From: an uncultured Pelagibacteraceae bacterium
GTDB lineage: Bacteria > Pseudomonadota > Alphaproteobacteria > Pelagibacterales > Pelagibacteraceae
Direction: 5' to 3'
Assembly (NCBI GenBank): GCA_902628635.1
Contig: CACONQ010000006.1
Span: 1 to 38,148, forward strand
Length of the DNA stretch: 38,148 bases
Position numbers and translations under genes: made by a program
In this document: positions 33,355-38,148 of the stretch, in pieces
Layout: each line of letters opens with the position of its first letter
Numbering within the stretch: the first letter of the stretch is position 1
Notes under the pieces: model-generated
Told to the model about the DNA's origin: nothing
The model's input: the letters and a program-made list of their open reading frames with translations, nothing else
Database searches by the model: none

Positions 33355-35235
33355 TTGACTTTTAATTTTATTGGAAATTATTCTGTAATTATCTCGCTTT
33401 TCCTATCTTTTGCAATTTTTTTTAGAACAATTTTTAGATTAAAAAATCTTAATGAGTTAATAAAAATTGATCTTAAAAAATTAATTTTTTTTCAATTTTT
33501 TTTTATTCTTGTAAGTTTTATTTGTTTACTTATTCTTTTTATAAATTCAGAATTTAGTAATATTACTGTCTATTATAATTCACACACAACAAAACCATTT
33601 TTTTATAAAGTAAGTGGTCTATGGGGAAACCATGAGGGAAGTTTATTGCTTTGGTTGTTAATATTAACTTTTATTAACTTTTTATATTTCTCCAGATCAT
33701 ATAATAGACCAACTAAGGAAAGGCTACTAACTGTTATATTTCAACAAATCATAATCTTTGGTTTTACAGCTTTTTTAATTTTTACATCAAATCCATTCAA
33801 TGAAATATTTCCTTCCCCAAAAGAGGGACTAGGACTAAATCCTATTTTGCAAGATCCATTATTAGCTATTCATCCACCAATTCTTTATTTAGGTTATGTT
33901 TCTACATCCATTATTTTTTCTTCAGGTCTATCCTCTTTAGTAATGGGCAATGTTAACAGCAATTGGGCATTTCACATTAAAAAGTGGATACTTTGCTCAT
34001 GGATCTTTCTAACTGGAGGTATTTTATTAGGTTCCATTTGGGCTTACTATGAACTGGGTTGGGGTGGCTTTTGGTTTTGGGACCCGGTCGAAAATATATC
34101 TTTAATGCCATGGATAAGTTTAACTGCTCTTCTGCATTGTGTTTTAGTTTTAGAGAAAAGATCATCTTTAGGATCCTGGTCAATAATTTTATGTATATCT
34201 ACTTTTACCTTGAGCGTTTGTGGAACTTTTTTGGTAAGATCTGGAATTCTTAATTCAGTTCACACTTTTGCAAATGATCCTGAAAGAGGTTTATATATTT
34301 TAATTTTTTTATTTTTTATAATATTCTTATCTTTAGTACTTTATTTTTTTTATGAAGATAAATTAAATTTCTCCAATAAAAGTTTTGGGTTAATTACAAA
34401 AGAAAGTCATATTTTAATAAATAATTGGTTTTTGATGTATTTTTTGTCAGTAATTTTAATAGGTACAATTTATCCAATTTTTCTAGAAGTAATATCAAAC
34501 CAAAGAATTTCAGTAGGACCGCCATTTTTTAATAAGCTTATTATTCCTTTTTTAATTCCCTTTTTAATTTTTATGTCACTTGGACCTAATTTAGGATGGT
34601 TAAGTAGTAAAAAAATTGAAAAAAAAATAATTTTACTTACATTTTTTATTATAAACTTATTTTTGAGTTTCTTTATTTTGAAAATAATAGGTAAAGTAAA
34701 GCTTCTTACTTTATTATTACTCGCAGCTAACTTTTACTTATTTTTTACGACTGTAAAAGATTTTTTAAAAAAAGGTTATAAAAATTTTTCACAAACTGTC
34801 TCACACTTTGGATTCAGTCTTCTTATATTAAGTATTATTTTAAATGCAATTTTTTCAAAGGAAATTATAGCAAATCTGAAAGTTGGTGAGGGATTAAGTT
34901 TTGAAAATAATCAAATTATTTTTAAAAAAATAGAGACAAGTTCAGGTCCAAATTTTGAAAAAATTGTTGGAGTTTTTATTATTAAAGATAAAAAAAAAAT
35001 TGATACTAAGTTTATGCCCGAAGTAAGGATATATAATCAACCAGAGGTCATCACTAGTGAAGCTTTTATTAAAACAAGTATTTTTAAAGATAGGTTTTTA
35101 GTTATAAATCCCGTTAAGGATAAAACATATTTCAATGTCCGCTACCAAGAAAAGCCATTAATGGTTTGGATATGGATTTCAACAATTCTTATAATGATTG
35201 GCGGGTGTATTAATTTTTTAAGGAATGAAAAATAA
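33355..35235 (+). CDS. ccmF: Heme lyase CcmF, TTG start
   Basis: A 626-residue polytopic protein of about 15 helices, part of the apocytochrome-heme ligation complex. Key segments are VSGLWGNHEGSLLLW, HPPILYLGYVS, and the WWD motif starting at W236 (GWGGFWFWDPVENISLMPW). Others are LVRSGILNSVHTFANDPERG and FLEVISNQRISVGPPFFN. The initiation codon is TTG at 33355; no in-frame ATG lies near, and GGGAG (33341-33345) sits at suitable spacing, so the rare start is supported. The last 11 bp overlap ccmG. Confidence 0.95.
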   Translation: MTFNFIGNYSVIISLFLSFAIFFRTIFRLKNLNELIKIDLKKLIFFQFFFILVSFICLLILFINSEFSNITVYYNSHTTKPFFYKVSGLWGNHEGSLLLWLLILTFINFLYFSRSYNRPTKERLLTVIFQQIIIFGFTAFLIFTSNPFNEIFPSPKEGLGLNPILQDPLLAIHPPILYLGYVSTSIIFSSGLSSLVMGNVNSNWAFHIKKWILCSWIFLTGGILLGSIWAYYELGWGGFWFWDPVENISLMPWISLTALLHCVLVLEKRSSLGSWSIILCISTFTLSVCGTFLVRSGILNSVHTFANDPERGLYILIFLFFIIFLSLVLYFFYEDKLNFSNKSFGLITKESHILINNWFLMYFLSVILIGTIYPIFLEVISNQRISVGPPFFNKLIIPFLIPFLIFMSLGPNLGWLSSKKIEKKIILLTFFIINLFLSFFILKIIGKVKLLTLLLLAANFYLFFTTVKDFLKKGYKNFSQTVSHFGFSLLILSIILNAIFSKEIIANLKVGEGLSFENNQIIFKKIETSSGPNFEKIVGVFIIKDKKKIDTKFMPEVRIYNQPEVITSEAFIKTSIFKDRFLVINPVKDKTYFNVRYQEKPLMVWIWISTILIMIGGCINFLRNEK

Positions 35236-35743
35236 AATATTTGTTACTATCAGTTTTGTTTTATTTGTCTTTTGTTTTGCAGTATTTTACGTAGGTTTGC
35301 AGAAACCTAACACATATACACCAAAACTTGATAAACAAATTGAGCTACCGAATTTTGAAGGTAATGATTTTTTTTCAGGAGAAAAGGTTATCTCTGATAA
35401 TATTTTAAAAAAAAATAGTTATTATATTATTAATATATGGGCATCATGGTGTATTCCATGTAGAGCTGAGCATTCATTTCTAATGGCACTTAATAATAAA
35501 AATTTTAATTTGTTAGGGATTAACTACAAAGATAATATTATTAATGCTCAATCTTTTTTAAATGAGCTAGGTAACCCTTACTCAGAAATTTTATCAGATA
35601 AAAATGGCGTTACATCAATTGAGTTAGGTGCATACGGTGTTCCCGAAACTTTTATTGTAAATAAAGAAAAGAAAATAATTAAAAAAATTATTGGACCCAT
35701 AGATAATAAAAAATTTAATGAAATATTAGAATTAATAAAATGA
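35225..35743 (+). CDS. ccmG: Thiol:disulfide interchange protein CcmG/DsbE
   Basis: A 172-residue membrane-tethered thioredoxin-fold protein. One N-terminal helix (about 6-24) is followed by the active site NIWASWCIPCRAEH (C76 and C79), then LLGINYKDN, GAYGVPETFIVN (cis-Pro region) and KIIGPI. It reduces the apocytochrome Cys pair before heme attachment. It overlaps ccmF by 11 bp and ccmH by 4 bp. Confidence 0.95.
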   Translation: MKNKIFVTISFVLFVFCFAVFYVGLQKPNTYTPKLDKQIELPNFEGNDFFSGEKVISDNILKKNSYYIINIWASWCIPCRAEHSFLMALNNKNFNLLGINYKDNIINAQSFLNELGNPYSEILSDKNGVTSIELGAYGVPETFIVNKEKKIIKKIIGPIDNKKFNEILELIK

Positions 35744-36111
35744 AAAAACTAATTTTTTTTATAACTTTTTTTATCTTTTTAAGTAATAATTATTTACTAG
35801 CAGTAGATAAACCTACTGAATTAGAGAATAAAATTTTTAAAAATCTTCGTTGTCTAATATGTCAAGGTCAATCTATCTATGACTCTCAGTCCGATTTTGC
35901 TGAGAGTATGAAAATAGTAGTAAGAAAAAATTTATCAAATGGAATGTCAGAAAAAGATATTTACCAATTTATGAGGAAAAATTATGGAGAATGGGTTTTG
36001 TATAATCCAGAAATAAATAAAGGAACTTATTTATTATGGGGCTTACCTATTATACTTTTTATTATAGGAGGGGCCATAATCATACGAAAATTAGGTGTTT
36101 TCAAGAAGTAA
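35740..36111 (+). CDS. ccmH: Cytochrome c-type biogenesis protein CcmH
   Basis: A 123-residue protein with a signal peptide (1-21), the redox motif LRCLICQGQSIYDSQSDFA (C38 and C41), the segment GMSEKDIYQFMRKNYGEWVLYNPE, and one C-terminal membrane helix (LLWGLPIILFIIGGAIII). This is the short CcmH form. A separate CcmI (TPR-containing) is not encoded after it. It is the last gene of the ccm run. Confidence 0.95.
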   Translation: MKKLIFFITFFIFLSNNYLLAVDKPTELENKIFKNLRCLICQGQSIYDSQSDFAESMKIVVRKNLSNGMSEKDIYQFMRKNYGEWVLYNPEINKGTYLLWGLPIILFIIGGAIIIRKLGVFKK

Positions 36112-36142
36112 CAATACGATATAAATATATTATAAATTTAAT

Positions 36143-36661
36143 ATGAATTTAAAAAATTTTTTAATTGCAATAACTATATTTGCCCTTTCTTTTTCGACTT
36201 CTAAAAGTGATGAAGCAATAAAAAAGAAAATAGATCCCCATAAATATAATTTTTACACTGGCATGTTTGATTTTAGTGACAACTATAGAAAATCTGTTGC
36301 TTTTGGAATTCAACATCAAAATGAAGATTTATACAGAGATAGTTTTATAGGAACTTTGTCCCCAATAACAGGCTTTATGATAACTGGTGATAATGCCACA
36401 TATTTATATACAGGTGTTCAAGCTGATTATAATTTAGGAAAAATTAACTTTACACCAAGCTTTACTCCAGGTCTTTACGGCAAAGGCGATGGAAAAGACT
36501 TGGGTCATATGATTGAATTTAAAAGCGAGCTGCAGCTCTCACTTGATCTATCTAAGGACTCTGAATTTGGTCTCTCTTATAATCACTTATCCAATGCAGA
36601 TTTTGGAGACAAGAATCCTGGTGCCAATAGCTATATGTTTAATTTCTTAAAGAAGTTTTAA
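36143..36661 (+). CDS. Acyloxyacyl hydrolase / lipid A 3-O-deacylase (PagL-like)
   Basis: A 172-residue outer-membrane beta-barrel type protein with a signal peptide (LIAITIFALSFSTSKS, cleavage near 20-22) and amphipathic strands with an aromatic C-terminus (FLKKF). The PagL catalytic His and Ser are visible as H148-L-S150 in SYNHLSNADFGDKNPGANSY. PagL removes a 3-O acyl chain from lipid A, so its presence implies lipid A remodelling. It is preceded by a 31-bp AT-rich gap after ccmH and followed 12 bp later by the lldD-type gene. Confidence 0.88.
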   Translation: MNLKNFLIAITIFALSFSTSKSDEAIKKKIDPHKYNFYTGMFDFSDNYRKSVAFGIQHQNEDLYRDSFIGTLSPITGFMITGDNATYLYTGVQADYNLGKINFTPSFTPGLYGKGDGKDLGHMIEFKSELQLSLDLSKDSEFGLSYNHLSNADFGDKNPGANSYMFNFLKKF

Positions 36662-36673
36662 TAGTTTTAAATA

Positions 36674-37822
36674 ATGAAAATTACTGATTGTTATAATTTT
36701 AATGATTTTAGAAGATTAGCAAAAAAAAAACTTCCATCACCAATTTTTCATTATATTGACGGAGGATCAGATGATGAAAAAACACTAAAAAGAAATACTT
36801 TATCTTTCGATGATTGTGATCTTGTGCCAAATATTCTTGCAAGTGTTGGAAAGCCCGATCTATCTACTAGCATATTTGGAAGAAAAATTGATATGCCAAT
36901 CTTTTTATCACCAAGTGCTATGCAGAGATTGTATCATCCCGAAGGTGATAAGGCTTCTGCTAAAGCCGCTGCAAAGTTTGGAACTTTTTATAGCATGTCA
37001 TCAATGGCAAATAATACGATTGAGGAAATATCCAATATTTCAAGTGGACCGAAACTTTTTCAATTGTATGTTCATAAGGATAAATCTATTACAGATGATT
37101 TAATTGATAGATGTAAAAGATCAAATTTTGATGGAATGTGTTTGACAGTTGATACTCTTGTTGCAGGGAATAGGGAAAAGGACCATAGAACTGGATTTAC
37201 AACTCCACCCAAACTTACAATGAATAGTTTATTAAGTTTTGCTATGCGTCCAGCTTGGGTTTTTAATTATTTAACTGGAAAAAGATTTGAATTAGCAAAC
37301 GTTTCAAAAAAAACAGATAAAGGCACCAACATTGCAAAGTCTGTAATTGAATATATTAACGAACAATATGATCCAGCTATGAATTGGAAGGATGCAGAAT
37401 ATTGTGTAAAAAAATGGGGCAAACCATTTGCATTAAAAGGTGTTATGTCAGTAGATGATGCTAAAAGAGCAATCGATATTGGATGCACAGCAATAATGGT
37501 ATCAAATCATGGAGGTAGACAATTAGATGGTTCGAGATCACCTTTCGATCAGATAAAAGCAATTTCAGATGCTGTAGGGGATAAACTTGAAATAATTCTA
37601 GACGGTGGAGTTAGGAGAGGAACGCATGTATTAAAAGCCTTGGCAGCTGGTGCAAAAGCGTGTAGTTTCGGAAAAATGTTTCTGTTCTCTTTGGCCGCAG
37701 GTGGTCAGCAGGGCGTTGAACATTTATTACAAAACATGCATGATGAGATACATAGAAATATGGTGCTTATGGGGTGTAAAAATTTAAAAGAGTTAAATAA
37801 TACAAAAATAATTTATAGATAA
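36674..37822 (+). CDS. lldD: FMN-dependent alpha-hydroxy acid dehydrogenase (L-lactate dehydrogenase-like)
   Basis: A 382-residue TIM-barrel flavoprotein. It has the N-terminal FHYIDGGSDDEKTLKRN, PIFLSPSAMQRLYHPEGD, KLFQLYVHKD, CLTVDTLVAGNREKD, FALKGVMSVDDA and the catalytic H279 with Arg in SNHGGRQLDG. FMN-binding DGGVRRGTHVLKALAAGAKACSFGKMFL follows. Members oxidise L-lactate, glycolate or mandelate; lactate is the best guess from overall likeness, but glycolate cannot be excluded. It is followed 17 bp later by an aminotransferase gene. Confidence 0.9.
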   Translation: MKITDCYNFNDFRRLAKKKLPSPIFHYIDGGSDDEKTLKRNTLSFDDCDLVPNILASVGKPDLSTSIFGRKIDMPIFLSPSAMQRLYHPEGDKASAKAAAKFGTFYSMSSMANNTIEEISNISSGPKLFQLYVHKDKSITDDLIDRCKRSNFDGMCLTVDTLVAGNREKDHRTGFTTPPKLTMNSLLSFAMRPAWVFNYLTGKRFELANVSKKTDKGTNIAKSVIEYINEQYDPAMNWKDAEYCVKKWGKPFALKGVMSVDDAKRAIDIGCTAIMVSNHGGRQLDGSRSPFDQIKAISDAVGDKLEIILDGGVRRGTHVLKALAAGAKACSFGKMFLFSLAAGGQQGVEHLLQNMHDEIHRNMVLMGCKNLKELNNTKIIYR

Positions 37823-37839
37823 CTAAACTGGAGAGAAAT

Positions 37840-38148
37840 ATGAAATTAGCAAAAAATTTGGAAAATTTAGGAACAGAAACAGCCTTTGCTGTTTTAGCTG
37901 AAGCCAAAAAATTAGAAGCCAAAGGAAACCCAATGATTCATATGGGGTTGGGCCAACCTGATTTTAAAACTCCAAAGCATGTGGTCGAGGCCGCAAAGAA
38001 AGCATTAGATGATGGCCATCATGGATATGTAATGTCAAATGGCATCCCAGAGTGTAGACAAGCTGTTACTCGATGGATTAAAAAACGTTATAACACCGAT
38101 GTAGATTTTGAAAGAATTCTAATCATGCCAGGGGGCAAGCCTACAATG
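37840..38148 (+). CDS. PLP-dependent class I/II aminotransferase, 5' part (runs off window)
   Basis: The first 103 codons of a fold-type I aminotransferase: ETAFAVLAEAKKLEAKGNPMIHMGLGQPDFKTPKHVVEAAKKALDDGHHGYVMSNGIPECRQAVTRWIKKRYNTDVDFERILIMPGG, with the Gly-x-Pro-Asp substrate-loop motif near the N-terminus. It has a GGAGAG ribosome binding site at 37830-37835 before ATG 37840. The Lys that binds PLP lies beyond the window, so the substrate (aspartate or another amino acid) cannot be set. Confidence 0.88.
   Translation, partial: MKLAKNLENLGTETAFAVLAEAKKLEAKGNPMIHMGLGQPDFKTPKHVVEAAKKALDDGHHGYVMSNGIPECRQAVTRWIKKRYNTDVDFERILIMPGGKPTM

Noticed and set aside
1-38148. CRISPR array, insertion sequence, prophage or toxin-antitoxin module
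   Set aside because: No spaced direct repeats, transposase, integrase, phage structural gene or typical toxin/antitoxin pair was seen; the many short A/T repeats are compositional.

Overview
The window is about 38 kb of very AT-rich, densely packed bacterial chromosome. Intergenic gaps are mostly 0-50 bp, and many genes overlap by 1-30 bp. The protein families and gene adjacencies point to a streamlined marine alphaproteobacterium of the SAR11 / Pelagibacterales type. Clues are tsaD divergent from hemC-hemD, DUF2794 next to yciB, an IalB-family protein, a DUF4212 plus sodium:solute symporter pair near acs, a SAR11-like ccmCDEFGH run, and long poly-A/poly-T tracts inside genes. This placement is an inference from content; no database was searched.

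Layout. 1-42 is the 3' end of a tRNA-Gly. 57-4615 holds a pterin dehydratase, converging on a leftward operon of a YggT-like membrane protein, rpe, a heparinase II/III-like protein and purH. 4635-10003 is an acetate/C2 module: a sodium:solute symporter with its DUF4212 small subunit, acs with an unusual lysine-rich N-terminus, an EVE-domain protein, and a conserved alphaproteobacterial hypothetical. 10162-13067 holds a FkbM methyltransferase and a TPR/GT41 (SPINDLY/OGT-like) glycosyltransferase. 13071-18066 holds tsaD, divergent from hemC, hemD, a MscS channel, a YggT protein and folD. 18120-20983 is a small sugar/glycan cluster (C-methyltransferase-like protein, epimerase, GT2). 21023-26985 is a light-repair neighbourhood: an SDR lacking the usual Tyr, a photolyase-related protein, a DCC protein, a 42-residue DUF2256 protein missed by simple ORF calling, a secreted FG-GAP/ASPIC protein, a secreted Cys-rich protein, and a second photolyase-family protein with its FAD domain at the N-terminus. 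26991-31818 holds argG, an IalB-family protein, an aldo/keto reductase, a Bax-inhibitor-1 protein, DUF2794, yciB and hspQ. 31993-36111 is the cytochrome c maturation run ccmC-D-E-F-G-H. 36143 to the end holds a PagL-like lipid A deacylase, an FMN-dependent L-lactate dehydrogenase-type enzyme and the start of a PLP aminotransferase.

The clearest anomaly is a 5.5-kb segment (about 9.85-15.34 kb). In it four otherwise well-conserved genes (EVE, GT41, hemC, hemD) carry eight single-base frameshifts, all in A or T homopolymers. Genes on either side keep open frames through equally long homopolymers. A local sequencing or assembly problem is the simplest explanation. Transcriptional slippage is the interesting alternative. 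I saw no prophage, insertion sequence, CRISPR array or clear defence system. The best leads for something under-described are the light-repair neighbourhood with its secreted partners, the permuted photolyase-like protein, the Cys-rich secreted protein, and a 16-bp imperfect hairpin between hspQ and ccmC.
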